DNA of 36,221 nt from Prevotella sp. (GCA_018385335.1 JAHAZN010000002.1:1-36221), one strand, 5' to 3'. Shown: positions 7,974 to 17,089, counted from the stretch's first letter. Notes: generated by a model not told the origin, from the sequence alone. A program made the numbers and translations.

Positions 7974-9195
7974 CGTAAATCAAGGTGGTGAGCCGTTCGG
8001 GAGCGAAGAGCTCCACGGCCACCTCCTGAAGCTCGGCCGCCGTGAGCGCATCAATCTGCGCAAACAGGCGGTCGATGTTTTTCTCCCATCCGTAGTGGAG
8101 GAAACTCTTTGCGAAGTCGAGCGCAAAACTCTCCCTGTTGTCGCACGCCACGGCAATCTGCCCTTTCAATTGCTTCTTGGCTGCCAACAACTGCGCAGGT
8201 GACAGCTGACGTTCCATCACACGGTCGAGCTCCCTCCTTACCAGACGGATGCAGCGCTGCCTGTCGTGAGCGTCGCAGCCGAAGTAGGTACACCACACCC
8301 CCGTGTCCGAATAGCTTACCATCGAACTCTCTACAGAATAGACCAGACCATTTCGCTCCCTCAGTGCCATGTTGAGGCGCGAGTTCATCCCTGGTCCCCC
8401 AAGGATATTGTTGAGCAGATAGAGGGCGATGCGGCGCTCGTTACCTATGGCGAACGACCTGTTGCCTATCATCACATGCGACTGATGTGTGTGGCGCTCG
8501 ATGATGTGTTCGCCCGGCATATAGACGGGGAGCACCGCCGCTGACTGCTCCGAGGCAACGGGCGACACCAGGTCGGCTGTCAGCTGCTCGATGAGCTTCA
8601 CCAACCGAGGGAAATCAAGATCACCATAAGCAAAGAAGATAGCATTCTTAGGATGATAATGACGGCGGGTGAAGGCGAGGAAGTCGTTCGTGCGGTAGTT
8701 CCTCAGCTGTTCCGCCTTGCCAAGAATATTATGTCCTAAGGGGTGCCCATGAAAGAGCAGGTTCTCAAAATCATCGTAGATAAGTTCGCCAGGCGAGTCG
8801 TTATAACTCTCTATCTCATCGCAGATCACCTCCACCTCCTTATCAATCTCCGCCTGCGGATATTCGCTGTGGAACACGATGTCGGTGAGCAGGTCAGCCG
8901 CCCGCCTGATGTCACCTTTCAGGATAGCAGCATAGAACACAGTATCCTCCTTGTTGGTGAAGGCGTTGAGGTCGCCTCCCACACGTTCCAGTCCGTTGAG
9001 GATATGCCATGCTCTCCGCCGTGCCGTACCTTTAAAGGTGGCATGCTCACAGAAGTGTGCCAGTCCTTCCTCCATGCCACAGCGCTCATGACGAGTGCCG
9101 GCAGCGATGCCGTAGCCGCAATAGACCACCTGCGAGAGCGAGGGCAGGTGGATGATGCGCAGGCCATTGGGTAGTGTGTGCGTATTATATTTCAT
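7969..9195 (-). CDS. M16 family zinc peptidase (insulinase/processing-peptidase type)
   Basis: 408 aa, a single-unit M16 peptidase with an N-terminal catalytic domain (about 1-165) and a C-terminal M16_C domain (about 170-390). The inverted zinc motif HxxEH is intact as H47-F-C-E50-H51 within GLAHFCEHATFKGT, and the third ligand is the Glu of ICDEIESYNDSPGE (about E127). RNGLVYSVESS at about 290 is the usual substrate-binding RxxGLxY region. No signal peptide is visible, so it is probably cytoplasmic, which fits Bacteroidetes single-domain members that degrade peptides or process proteins. Substrate unknown. It is transcribed alone, divergently from the PfkB kinase gene. Confidence 0.92.
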   Translation of the reverse strand: MKYNTHTLPNGLRIIHLPSLSQVVYCGYGIAAGTRHERCGMEEGLAHFCEHATFKGTARRRAWHILNGLERVGGDLNAFTNKEDTVFYAAILKGDIRRAADLLTDIVFHSEYPQAEIDKEVEVICDEIESYNDSPGELIYDDFENLLFHGHPLGHNILGKAEQLRNYRTNDFLAFTRRHYHPKNAIFFAYGDLDFPRLVKLIEQLTADLVSPVASEQSAAVLPVYMPGEHIIERHTHQSHVMIGNRSFAIGNERRIALYLLNNILGGPGMNSRLNMALRERNGLVYSVESSMVSYSDTGVWCTYFGCDAHDRQRCIRLVRRELDRVMERQLSPAQLLAAKKQLKGQIAVACDNRESFALDFAKSFLHYGWEKNIDRLFAQIDALTAAELQEVAVELFAPERLTTLIYG

Positions 9196-9205
9196 AATGT
9201 AGCCG

Positions 9206-9213
9206 CAAAAATA
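9206..9213 (-). promoter_or_regulatory. Minus-strand -7 box of the M16 peptidase gene
   Basis: CAAAAATA on the plus strand reads TATTTTTG on the minus strand, a perfect TAnnTTTG box 10 nt before the ATG at 9195. No good -33 TTTG is found at the right spacing, so only the -7 box is supported, and the implied leader is nearly absent. Confidence 0.4.
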
Positions 9214-9224
9214 CTAATTTTTAG

Positions 9225-9255
9225 TTTGTTATTTGCCGAAAAATTAAGATATTTG
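9225..9255 (+). promoter_or_regulatory. Promoter of the PfkB kinase / flavodiiron genes
   Basis: TTTG at 9225-9228, a 19-nt spacer and GATATTTG at 9248-9255. The -7 box differs from TAnnTTTG at its first base only. It lies 32 nt before the ATG at 9288 and overlaps the divergent control region of the M16 gene. Confidence 0.5.
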
Positions 9256-9287
9256 CATCTCATATTACAACACATTACCTATTCCGT

Positions 9288-10277
9288 ATGACAAAACGTA
9301 AAGTGATAGGCATCGGTGAAACCGTGCTCGACATCATCTTCAAGAACGACGACCCCATAGGAGCAGTGCCGGGTGGGTCTGTTTTCAATGGCATCATCTC
9401 CCTCGGCAGAGCCGGCGTCTCCTCAACGTTTATCAGTGAGGCAGGCAACGACAGGGTAGGGCAGCGCATCATCCGTTTCCTTCAGGAGAACGGAGTAGAT
9501 AGCAGTAACATCAATGTCTATCCCGACAGCAAGTCGCCCCTCTCTTTGGCATTTCTCAACGACCAGGGCGATGCCGACTATATCTTCTATAAAGACCATC
9601 CTCACGATCAGCTCGACTTCGTCTATCCCGACATACAGGCCGACGACGTGGTGATGTTCGGTAGCTACTATGCCGTCAACCCCGTCATACGTCCACAGGT
9701 CGCTGCTTTCTTAGAGTATGCACGCAGCAAGGGAGCCATCCTCTATTATGATGTCAACTTCCGTGCCTCTCACCGTCACGATGTGATGCGTGTCACTCCT
9801 AATATCCTCGAGAACTTAGAGTATGCCGATATCGTGCGAGGAAGTATTGAAGATTTCGAGGTGATGTTTGGCAAGAACGACCCCGATGCCATCTATCAGA
9901 ACAACATCGCGTTCTATACCAAGAAGTTTATCTGTACCGGAGGCAGTCGTCCTGTGGTGCTCCGTGCCGAGGGCGGTCTGCGCAAGACTTACCCCGTGGT
10001 AGAGACAGAGACGGTGAGCACCATCGGTGCCGGCGATAACTTCAATGCCGGTCTTGTCTATGCACTCATACGCTATGGCATCACCCGCGACGTCATCGAG
10101 CGTGGACTCACCGAAGAGCAGTGGGACAGTGTCATCGCCTGTGGACAGCGGTTCTCTGCCGATTGCTGTCGAAGTATCAACAACAGCATTAGCGCCGACT
10201 ATGGTGCTTGCTTGAAGAAAGAGCTCTTCGAGGCGTTGGAGGCAATGGAGCAGACCGATGAAATGGGTGAAAAATAA
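9288..10277 (+). CDS. PfkB/ribokinase family carbohydrate kinase (fructokinase-like)
   Basis: 329 aa, predicted to phosphorylate a sugar or nucleoside with ATP in the cytosol. The N-terminal glycine motif (GETVLDIIF, then VPGGSVFNGIISLGRAG at about 28-44) and the PfkB signature 2 region STIGAGDNFNAG, with the catalytic base D250 in the anion-hole sequence GAGD, are intact. Family length is typical. The best guess at substrate is fructose or a related ketose because of resemblance to Bacteroidetes fructokinase-like proteins; sequence alone does not settle this. The last codons overlap an ATG-rich leader of the flavodiiron gene, so the two are probably cotranscribed, although the pairing has no obvious metabolic link. 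Confidence 0.9.
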   Translation: MTKRKVIGIGETVLDIIFKNDDPIGAVPGGSVFNGIISLGRAGVSSTFISEAGNDRVGQRIIRFLQENGVDSSNINVYPDSKSPLSLAFLNDQGDADYIFYKDHPHDQLDFVYPDIQADDVVMFGSYYAVNPVIRPQVAAFLEYARSKGAILYYDVNFRASHRHDVMRVTPNILENLEYADIVRGSIEDFEVMFGKNDPDAIYQNNIAFYTKKFICTGGSRPVVLRAEGGLRKTYPVVETETVSTIGAGDNFNAGLVYALIRYGITRDVIERGLTEEQWDSVIACGQRFSADCCRSINNSISADYGACLKKELFEALEAMEQTDEMGEK

Positions 10278-10311
10278 TATGACTACAACAATTTTATTTA
10301 ATAGAAATAAT

Positions 10312-11499
10312 ATGAAACAGATTACTAAGGATATCCATTATGTAGGGGTCAACGACCGCAACAAGAATCTTTTTGAGGGACTATGGCCCCTGCCCAACGG
10401 CGTGTCTTACAATTCCTATCTCATCACCGACGAGAAGGTGTGTCTCATCGATACCGTGGAGGTTGATTTCTTCATTCCTTATATCAAGAATATCCAGGCC
10501 ATCCTCGGCTCCCGTCCTGTCGATTACCTTGTCATCAACCACATGGAGCCCGACCACAGCGGCGCCATCGAACTCATCCGCAAATACTATCCCGATGTCA
10601 CCATTATAGGCAACAAGAAGACTTTTGGCATGATAGAGGGATTCTATGGCATTGCCGACAACCTCAAGGAGGTGAAGAACGGCGACACGCTCTCTCTCGG
10701 AGCCCATACCCTACAGTTTGTTCTCACCCCGATGGTCCACTGGCCCGAGACGATGGTCACGCTCGATACGCTCACCAACACCCTCTTCTCCGGCGATGCC
10801 TTCGGCTGTTTCGGTGCCCTCAACGGCGGTATCATCGATGCCGAGATCAACTGCGACACCTTCTGGTTAGAGATGGTGCGCTATTACAGCAACATCGTAG
10901 GAAAGTATGGCACGCCCGTACAGAATGCCTTGAAGAAGCTTGCCGGTGTGAAGCTCGACTATATATGCTCCACCCACGGTCCCGTGTGGCATGAGCACAT
11001 CACCAAGGTCATCGAGCTCTATGATAAGATGTCACGTTATGAGACCGAAGAAGGTCTGGTCATCTGCTACGGCACGATGTACGGCAACACCGAGCGGGCA
11101 GCTGAGATGATAGCACGTGCAGCGAGCGAGGCAGGTGTGAAGAACATCGTGATGTATAACATCTCTAAGACCCACCATTCCTATATCATCCGCGACGTGT
11201 TCCGCTACAACGGACTCATCGTAGGTGCCCCCACCTATAACGCCGGACTCTATCATGAGATGGAGGTGCTGCTTAGCGAACTGGCAGGCAAGGACATCAA
11301 GAACCATCTCCTTGGTTGGTTTGGCTCCTATGCCTGGGCAGGAAAGGCTGTGGGCCGTATCGCCGAATGGAATGAGCATCATCTCCACTATACTCCCGTA
11401 GGCAACCCCGTGGAGATAAAACAGAGTCTCGATGCCTCCACCACAGAGCAGTGCTATGCGCTCGGACGTGCCATGGCAGAGGCGATAAAGAAAGACTGA
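10312..11499 (+). CDS. fprA: Class A flavodiiron protein (FprA-type O2/NO reductase)
   Basis: 395 aa from the ATG at 10312. The N-terminal metallo-beta-lactamase-like domain carries the diiron ligands: HMEPDH (H77, E79, D81, H82 region), the His of MVHWPE, the Asp of FSGDAFG, and the His of CSTHGPVW. The C-terminal flavodoxin domain (about 245-395) has the FMN P-loop YGTMYGNTERAAE and GAPTYNAG. This matches family A proteins that reduce O2 to water, or NO to N2O, as an oxygen or nitrosative defence in anaerobes. No rubredoxin extension is present, so a separate electron donor is needed. In-frame ATGs at 10258 and 10279 would add 18 or 11 residues not found in the family, hence the choice of 10312. 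It lies 34 nt after the PfkB gene. Confidence 0.93.
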   Translation: MKQITKDIHYVGVNDRNKNLFEGLWPLPNGVSYNSYLITDEKVCLIDTVEVDFFIPYIKNIQAILGSRPVDYLVINHMEPDHSGAIELIRKYYPDVTIIGNKKTFGMIEGFYGIADNLKEVKNGDTLSLGAHTLQFVLTPMVHWPETMVTLDTLTNTLFSGDAFGCFGALNGGIIDAEINCDTFWLEMVRYYSNIVGKYGTPVQNALKKLAGVKLDYICSTHGPVWHEHITKVIELYDKMSRYETEEGLVICYGTMYGNTERAAEMIARAASEAGVKNIVMYNISKTHHSYIIRDVFRYNGLIVGAPTYNAGLYHEMEVLLSELAGKDIKNHLLGWFGSYAWAGKAVGRIAEWNEHHLHYTPVGNPVEIKQSLDASTTEQCYALGRAMAEAIKKD

Positions 11500-11540
11500 T
11501 GTTCCCCCTCTCCACCAGTCGCCTAACCAGTTTGGGATAA

Positions 11541-11583
11541 AAAAATAGGCAGTAGTCTCAAGAGAGCACTACTGCCTATTTTT
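11541..11583. terminator. Strong bidirectional terminator
   Basis: A perfect 16-bp stem pairs 11541-11556 with 11568-11583 around an 11-nt loop. The stem starts with an A-run and ends with a T-run, so it works as a terminator on both strands: for the flavodiiron gene on plus and for the LruC gene ending at 11597 on minus. Confidence 0.9.
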
Positions 11584-11596
11584 CATTGTGACAGCA

Positions 11597-14104
11597 TCAA
11601 TATACCAGGTCAGGCATGGGGTATTCATACCAGTCGGTCGCTTTCGTATGGTCTTTAGCCCATTCGCTGAAGGAGTGACCTTTCAGCGGGTAGGCGCCAC
11701 CCACCACATTGTTGATGGGACAGGTACCGATAGGTGTCCACTCTATAGGATAGCGGAAGTCAGAAGGCACAGCCAAGCCCCATGGATAGTTGTCGGAATA
11801 GGCCGTACTGCCATTGTGCCATTTGCGTGTCACCTCATCCTGCTTATACGGATAGGTGTGCACCTCATAACAGGTGCCGTTAAACTCCTCGATGATAAAC
11901 AAGTCAACATCCTCTATCTTGAAGTTGTTGAAAGCATTAGGGTCTTTGAAATAGATAGCGTAGGTGTTTTCGGGCAGGTCAGCAGCAGCGAAGTTCTCTC
12001 CCTTCTCGTTGGGATTGACGATGGTGTTGTAGAACCTGCGTTTCGTGTCGCCATTCTCCTTCACTCCTCCGTTGATAGCATAGTGAGCATCGTTGAAGAG
12101 AGGGATGACCATCTCCTGTGTAGAGAGTGCGGTGAGGAAACAGCGATCACCCTTCTCGCTCTGACTGAGAATCTTATTGTATCGCTCGATATTGAAGAAG
12201 TGGAACATCTTCCTGCTGGCATCTGATGTCTTGCTGAAGGTTGAGGACAGATGTTCCTCCTTGATGTTCTTCAGACGCAGGGCAGCACCGATAGGCTCCG
12301 TTGCACCTACCGCCTTCACCTCTACCTTGAGTACGAGGGTGTCGCGTGAGGCACCGTTGCGGCGCGGTTTCTTCTCCATCTTCAGTCCGAGCACCACGTC
12401 GTTGAAGTCGTAGTCGCCAGGCACGGGGAAGTTGTCCTCGTAGCAATAGGTCATCCTCATCTCGCCGTCAACGGGAGGATTCGTAGGTGTCAGTGCCTGA
12501 CCATAGCCGGGTGTACACTCCGATGCAGGAATCGATGTCTGTGCGTCGTACATGCCGAGGGCAAACGACACCTTGTCGTCGGCGATGTTATAAGCCATGT
12601 TCCAGTCGTCAATCTTCTGCTCGAAATGCGTGTCTGACGCCACCCAGAGATAGCCGCCATAGGTCACCTGGTTAGTAGAAGAGCTTGTGCCCTTCACGAT
12701 ATCCTTGGCTTGGAACACTGCAGGCTGACCGGCGTCTGTCCCCTTGCCATAAATGCCATAGGTGGAGTTGGCACAGTCCAACGTAGCAGTGCCGTTCACC
12801 TTAAACAGCGCGTTGCTGCCGAGGAAGACGTTGGCGGTGTTGATATAAAACTCCTCCATCTCTGCCGAGGCACCGGCGTCCTCAGTAAATCCCATGTTTG
12901 TGGAGTTGCTGTTCCACAGTTTAAACAGACCGTTCACCTTCAGGCGGCAGTTGTTGATTATCTGGTCGGAGCCCGCCTGAGAGTTGAGCGTCCCCGTCTC
13001 ATAATACCCATCGTTCACCCATGTGGTCATGTTGCCCGTGAGTGTTGTCAGTCCCGACACATTCACAGTGCCGAGGTTCTGCATCTTCGACCCATCAGCC
13101 AGCTCAATGGTGTTAGCGGCAAAGGTATCACCATTGACGAAGCAGGCGTTGTAGTTGCGAAGAGCGAAGCCACCCTTCACGTTGATGGTTCCCTCGTTGA
13201 TGAGCACACCTGAACCGCTCACTTCAAAGGTGTTGATATTCATCGTACCTCGGTTATATATGCCGATAGCCACAGCCAGCGTATTGTTGAAGTTGACCGT
13301 AGCCCCTTTGGCAATATAGAAGGCTGTCAGTCCCATTGTACAGCTGAGATAGTTGGTGAAGGTGACGTTGGCACCCGGCAGGAAGTAGAGCTGAGCGTTA
13401 TAAGGGATGTTGGGGTAGTAGTTGATGGTGTAGGTGCCGGGCTTGAAATAAATCTTCACGTTGCCCGCCCATGGGTTCAACTGTGTTGTTGAGGCATCCA
13501 CATAATAGTTCTGTACCAAGTTACCCGTGTTGTTGTCCTGCGCATACTGATCCATGGGATGCGCATCAGCAGGCACCACCGTAGCAAAGTCGCTCTCACT
13601 GGGGAAGTCGGGGAAGTCATATCTTGCAGCAATCCGTTGCACCTTCTGCTCCTTGTTCTGTGTGTTGGCCACGGCATTGCCCACCTCCGTCTCAGTGAGT
13701 TCGCTGTTCACCACGCGTGGATAGACAGCCACGAAGCCCCGCTCATCCTCTACGGTAAGATAGATGATAGGTGAGTGGAGACGGTAGTTGAGCTTGGTGG
13801 TAAACAGTTCGCCGTTGTTCATCTCAGCAGCGGCGAGCAGCTCCGTCGTCTCACCACTCTTAGGCATATCCGCATAGACACGCACCATATACGTGCCCGC
13901 CTTAGCCATACACAGATGGGCAGAGAGTTGGGTACTACCCATTGAGCTCCAGGTATGTTGAGGGTCGATATCAGCAACGGGGAACGCCGTCTTCACTTTA
14001 TCAACATAAGCCTCCTTATCGAAGAGATCATCATCGCTACAACTACTGACTGCTATGAGAAGCATGGGGGCGAAGAGCCACTTAACTGCGTTTTTCTTCA
14101 TCAT
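11597..14104 (-). CDS. LruC domain (DUF4842) surface lipoprotein
   Basis: 835 aa. Lipoprotein signal with C22 followed by SDDD (SSCSDDD), which fits the Bacteroides-type export signal for display on the cell surface. A beta-rich N-terminal part (about 30-500) includes many NxGTxN/ANTIEL-type turns between about 250 and 400 that suggest a right-handed beta-helix. The LruC signature DNFPVPGDYDFNDVV lies at about 553-568 and the DUF4842 domain covers the C-terminal 250 residues. LruC proteins are surface proteins of Bacteroidetes and marine bacteria; the DxDxND-type Asp cluster may bind calcium. A role in adhesion or matrix is inference. It is a single-gene unit, closed by the terminator at 11541-11583. 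A second ATG immediately follows the first and is equally possible as start. Confidence 0.85.
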   Translation of the reverse strand: MMKKNAVKWLFAPMLLIAVSSCSDDDLFDKEAYVDKVKTAFPVADIDPQHTWSSMGSTQLSAHLCMAKAGTYMVRVYADMPKSGETTELLAAAEMNNGELFTTKLNYRLHSPIIYLTVEDERGFVAVYPRVVNSELTETEVGNAVANTQNKEQKVQRIAARYDFPDFPSESDFATVVPADAHPMDQYAQDNNTGNLVQNYYVDASTTQLNPWAGNVKIYFKPGTYTINYYPNIPYNAQLYFLPGANVTFTNYLSCTMGLTAFYIAKGATVNFNNTLAVAIGIYNRGTMNINTFEVSGSGVLINEGTINVKGGFALRNYNACFVNGDTFAANTIELADGSKMQNLGTVNVSGLTTLTGNMTTWVNDGYYETGTLNSQAGSDQIINNCRLKVNGLFKLWNSNSTNMGFTEDAGASAEMEEFYINTANVFLGSNALFKVNGTATLDCANSTYGIYGKGTDAGQPAVFQAKDIVKGTSSSTNQVTYGGYLWVASDTHFEQKIDDWNMAYNIADDKVSFALGMYDAQTSIPASECTPGYGQALTPTNPPVDGEMRMTYCYEDNFPVPGDYDFNDVVLGLKMEKKPRRNGASRDTLVLKVEVKAVGATEPIGAALRLKNIKEEHLSSTFSKTSDASRKMFHFFNIERYNKILSQSEKGDRCFLTALSTQEMVIPLFNDAHYAINGGVKENGDTKRRFYNTIVNPNEKGENFAAADLPENTYAIYFKDPNAFNNFKIEDVDLFIIEEFNGTCYEVHTYPYKQDEVTRKWHNGSTAYSDNYPWGLAVPSDFRYPIEWTPIGTCPINNVVGGAYPLKGHSFSEWAKDHTKATDWYEYPMPDLVY

Positions 14105-14146
14105 ATTGTTAACAACTTATCTTATTCATTATCAAATCATTCTTTG

Positions 14147-14154
14147 CAAAATTA
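14147..14154 (-). promoter_or_regulatory. Minus-strand -7 box of the LruC gene
   Basis: CAAAATTA on plus reads TAATTTTG on minus, a TAnnTTTG match 43 nt before the ATG at 14104. The nearest TTTG-like -33 candidate (14180-14183 on plus) is spaced at about 25 nt, which is too far, so the call rests on the -7 box. Confidence 0.4.
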
Positions 14155-14227
14155 GAGAATTAGAACGATAGTTGTTCGACAAAGTATAAAGAATTAGCAA
14201 TGTTTAACAAACAAGAAAGAGGATAAC

Positions 14228-14258
14228 TTGCCTATCTGAGGGCTTATCATTACCTTTG
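14228..14258 (+). promoter_or_regulatory. Promoter of the Gate-domain protein / flippase operon
   Basis: TTG at 14228-14230, a 20-nt spacer and TACCTTTG at 14251-14258 match the Bacteroidetes consensus. The in-frame TTG at 14256 is inside the -7 box and cannot be the start codon; the ATG at 14292 is the start that fits. Confidence 0.75.
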
Positions 14259-14291
14259 CAAACGGTAAAAACTCTAACAGTAGAAGCTCGT

Positions 14292-15524
14292 ATGGTACTC
14301 AATTATATTTGGATATCGTTCTTCCTCATCGCCTTTGTCATTGCCCTTGTCAAACTGATAGTGATGGGCGATTATGAGGTGTTTCCGGCGATGATGGATG
14401 CCACCTTCTCTTCGTCGAAGACTGCTTTTGAGATTTCCCTTGGGCTCACAGGCGTCCTCGCCCTCTGGTTGGGTATCATGAAGATAGGTGAGCAGGGAGG
14501 GCTGGTTGACAGGCTCGCCCGTCTGCTCAGTCCGGTCTTCTCCCGTCTCTTCCCTGATATCCCCAAGGGTCATCCCGTCACGGGGAGTATCTTCATGAAC
14601 GTGGCCGCCAATATGCTTGGTCTCGACAATGCCGCCACGCCCTTAGGACTGAAGGCAATGGAGCAGATGCAGGCACTCAATCCCAAGAAAGACACGGCAT
14701 CCAACCCCATGATCATGTTCCTTGTGCTCAACACGAGCGGTCTCACGCTCATCCCTGTGAGCATCCTGGTATATAGGGCGCAGCTTGGTGCCGCCCAGCC
14801 CACCGACATCTTCATCCCCCTGCTCCTTGCCACCTTCTGTTCTACGCTGGCGGGCATCATCGCCACGAGTATCTATCAGCGTATCAACCTCTTCAACCGC
14901 ACCCTCCTGCTCACCCTCGGAGGGATGTGTCTTGTCGTGTCGCTCATCATCTATGGTTTTGGCAAGATGGACAGGGAAGAGATGAATATCGTGAGTACCA
15001 CCACCGCCAATATCCTGCTCATGACCATCATCGTGGGATTTATACTTGCAGGTATGAGGCGTCGCGTCAATGTCTATGATGCCTTTATCGAGGGAGCCAA
15101 AGAGGGGTTCTCTACCGCCATCCGCATCATCCCTTATCTTGTGGCTATCCTCGTGGCTATCGGCGTGTTCCGTGCGTCGGGAGCGATGGATATGCTTATT
15201 GACGGCATCCGTTATGCTGTGGAGAGTTGTGGAGGCAACAGCGACTTCGTTGGCGCACTGCCCACGGCACTCATGAAGCCGCTCTCGGGGAGCGGAGCGC
15301 GCGGCATGATGGTGGATGCCATGACCACCTATGGTGCCGACTCCTTCGTAGGGCGACTCAGCTGCATCTTCCAAGGCTCAACAGACACGACGTTCTATAT
15401 CCTTGCCGTCTATTTCGGTAGCGTAGGCGTGAGATACACCCGTCATGCTGTCGCCTGCGGACTGCTTGCCGACCTGTCGGGCGTACTGGCAGCCATCGCT
15501 ATCTGTTATTTCTTCTTCGGATAA
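14292..15524 (+). CDS. SpmA/SpmB-type nucleoside-recognition (Gate) domain membrane protein
   Basis: 410 aa, about 10 membrane helices. The N-terminal half resembles spore maturation protein A (helices, then IFMNVAANMLGLDNAATPLG) and the C-terminal half resembles SpmB (FRASGAMD..., LPTALMKPLSGSGARGMM, QGSTDTTFYILAVYFGSVG). The two Gate domains are fused in one chain, as is usual in Bacteroidetes, which do not sporulate. Gate-domain proteins are related to nucleoside transporters; the substrate of this branch is not established. The start at 14292 is chosen because the promoter overlaps the upstream TTG. The flippase gene begins 21 nt downstream, so an envelope role is plausible but only inferred. 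Confidence 0.88.
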   Translation: MVLNYIWISFFLIAFVIALVKLIVMGDYEVFPAMMDATFSSSKTAFEISLGLTGVLALWLGIMKIGEQGGLVDRLARLLSPVFSRLFPDIPKGHPVTGSIFMNVAANMLGLDNAATPLGLKAMEQMQALNPKKDTASNPMIMFLVLNTSGLTLIPVSILVYRAQLGAAQPTDIFIPLLLATFCSTLAGIIATSIYQRINLFNRTLLLTLGGMCLVVSLIIYGFGKMDREEMNIVSTTTANILLMTIIVGFILAGMRRRVNVYDAFIEGAKEGFSTAIRIIPYLVAILVAIGVFRASGAMDMLIDGIRYAVESCGGNSDFVGALPTALMKPLSGSGARGMMVDAMTTYGADSFVGRLSCIFQGSTDTTFYILAVYFGSVGVRYTRHAVACGLLADLSGVLAAIAICYFFFG

Positions 15525-15545
15525 ATCATTAAGCACATAAATGTC

Positions 15546-16985
15546 ATGGCATCACTACGCTCACTGCTGAAAGATACAGCCATCTACGGATTGAGTAGCA
15601 TCATTGGTCGTTTTCTCAACTACCTCTTGGTGCCCATCTATACAGCCACGCTCTCGGCTGAGAGTGGCGGCTATGGGGTCATCACCAATATGTATGCCTA
15701 TACGGCGCTCCTCTTGGTTATCCTCACCTATGGCATGGAGCCCACTTTCTTCCGTTTCTCCAACAAGGAGGGAGAGGACCCACAGCGTGTCTATGCCACC
15801 ATCCTCACCTCGGTGGCTACCACCTCGGTGCTCTTCATGCTCCTCGTGCTCGCCTTCCTGCATCCGCTGTCGGGAGCAATGGGCTATGGCGACCATCCCT
15901 CTTATGTGTGGGTGATGGCAGCGACGGTGGCTGTCGATGCCTTCCAGTGCATCCCCTTCGCCTATCTGCGTTATCAGAAGAAGGCCATCAAGTTTGCCGC
16001 CCTCAAACTCCTCTTCATCGTCTTGAATATCTTGCTCAACCTCCTCTTCTTCGTCGTGCTGCCCGCCACCATGGGCACATCGATAGAGGTGGGTTATGCG
16101 TTCTATATTAACCTCGTGTGCACCGCCCTCATCACCCTCTTCTTCTATCGTGAACTCACGGCAGTGCGCTGGGGCTTCGACCGTCAGCTCATGCGGCGCA
16201 TGCTCTCTTACAGCTGGCCTATCCTCGTGCTCGGCATTGCAGGCATTCTCAACCAGACAGCCGACAAGATTCTCTTCCCTTATATCTATCCTTATGCTGA
16301 CAGTCATGAGCAGCTCGGTATCTACAGTGCCTCGGCGAAGATAGCCATGATCATGGCGATGATCACGCAGGCCTTCCGCTATGCCTACGAGCCCTTCGTC
16401 TTCGGACAGACCAAAGAGAAGGACAACAAGGTCACCTATGCCAAGGCGATGGAGTACTTTGTGCTTTTCACACTTCTCGCTTTCCTCCTTGTGATGGCAG
16501 GCATCAATCTCCTGCGCAACCTCATCGCCCAGGACTATTGGAGCGGTCTTTCCGTGGTGCCTATCGTTATGGTCGCTGAGATCATGATGGGCATCTATTT
16601 CAACCTCTCCTTCTGGTATAAGCTCATCGACAAAACGATTTGGGGAGCCTGGTTCTCGGGCATAGGATGTGTGGTGCTCATCAGTGTCAACGTCCTTTTT
16701 GTGCCTCGTTATGGTTTTATGGCGTGTGCCTGGGCTGGTGTGGCAGGATATGGTACGGCGATGTTGCTCTCCTACCTCGTAGGTCAGCGTTATTATCCCA
16801 TCGCCTATCCGCTCGGTAGGCTCTTTGCCTACACCCTCCTTGCTGCCCTCCTCTTTCTCTGCATCACATGGAGCAATGCTCATCTCTCCCTCCTTCCCGC
16901 CCTCGCCCTCAACACACTCCTCCTCCTCCCCTATGCTGCCTTGGTAGCGAAGAAACTGCTAACTAAGCATCCCCGCCATAGTTAG
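15546..16985 (+). CDS. Polysaccharide flippase, MOP superfamily (Wzx-like)
   Basis: 479 aa with 12-14 predicted helices. The N-terminus LLKDTAIYGLSSIIGRFLNYLLVPIYT has the amphipathic start and first helix typical of O-antigen/lipopolysaccharide flippases of the MOP exporter family; such proteins move lipid-linked saccharides across the inner membrane. Family length is normal. There are no glycosyltransferase genes around it, so the substrate cannot be read from context, and it may belong to a dispersed cell-envelope pathway. It is second in an operon after the Gate-domain gene. The sequence past its stop (16986 on) changes to an AT-rich repeat region. Confidence 0.88.
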   Translation: MASLRSLLKDTAIYGLSSIIGRFLNYLLVPIYTATLSAESGGYGVITNMYAYTALLLVILTYGMEPTFFRFSNKEGEDPQRVYATILTSVATTSVLFMLLVLAFLHPLSGAMGYGDHPSYVWVMAATVAVDAFQCIPFAYLRYQKKAIKFAALKLLFIVLNILLNLLFFVVLPATMGTSIEVGYAFYINLVCTALITLFFYRELTAVRWGFDRQLMRRMLSYSWPILVLGIAGILNQTADKILFPYIYPYADSHEQLGIYSASAKIAMIMAMITQAFRYAYEPFVFGQTKEKDNKVTYAKAMEYFVLFTLLAFLLVMAGINLLRNLIAQDYWSGLSVVPIVMVAEIMMGIYFNLSFWYKLIDKTIWGAWFSGIGCVVLISVNVLFVPRYGFMACAWAGVAGYGTAMLLSYLVGQRYYPIAYPLGRLFAYTLLAALLFLCITWSNAHLSLLPALALNTLLLLPYAALVAKKLLTKHPRHS

Positions 16986-17009
16986 TAAGGATATTTAATT
17001 GGGATTTTC

Positions 17010-17084
17010 AAAAAGGATTTTGAGCGTAGCGACCTCTAATGTATGACCTCCATCATTTTTAGCAGGATTTTTAGTAAAGATTTT
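17010..17084. repeat. Left inverted-repeat block of the GxxExxY cassette
   Basis: Two parts lie here. The outer part (17015-17034) reads GGATTTTGAGCGTAGCGACC, and the inner part (17064-17084) includes GGATTTTTAGTAAAGATTTT. Both recur in inverted orientation to the right of the gene: 17665-17685 matches the complement of the inner part at 19 of 21 positions, and 17646-17670 matches the outer part with small gaps (GGTCG, GCTC, CAAAATC). This looks like a terminal inverted repeat of a small element. Confidence 0.6.
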
Positions 17085-17089
17085 AAATC

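Noticed and set aside
10258..10311. Upstream ATG starts for the flavodiiron gene
   Set aside because: The extra residues are unlike the family N-terminus, which fits the ATG at 10312, and the first ATG lies inside the PfkB gene.
15561..16883. 440-aa minus-strand open frame inside the flippase gene
   Set aside because: It mirrors a clearly membrane-type plus-strand protein and reads as charged low-complexity sequence; an artefact of GC-rich codons.
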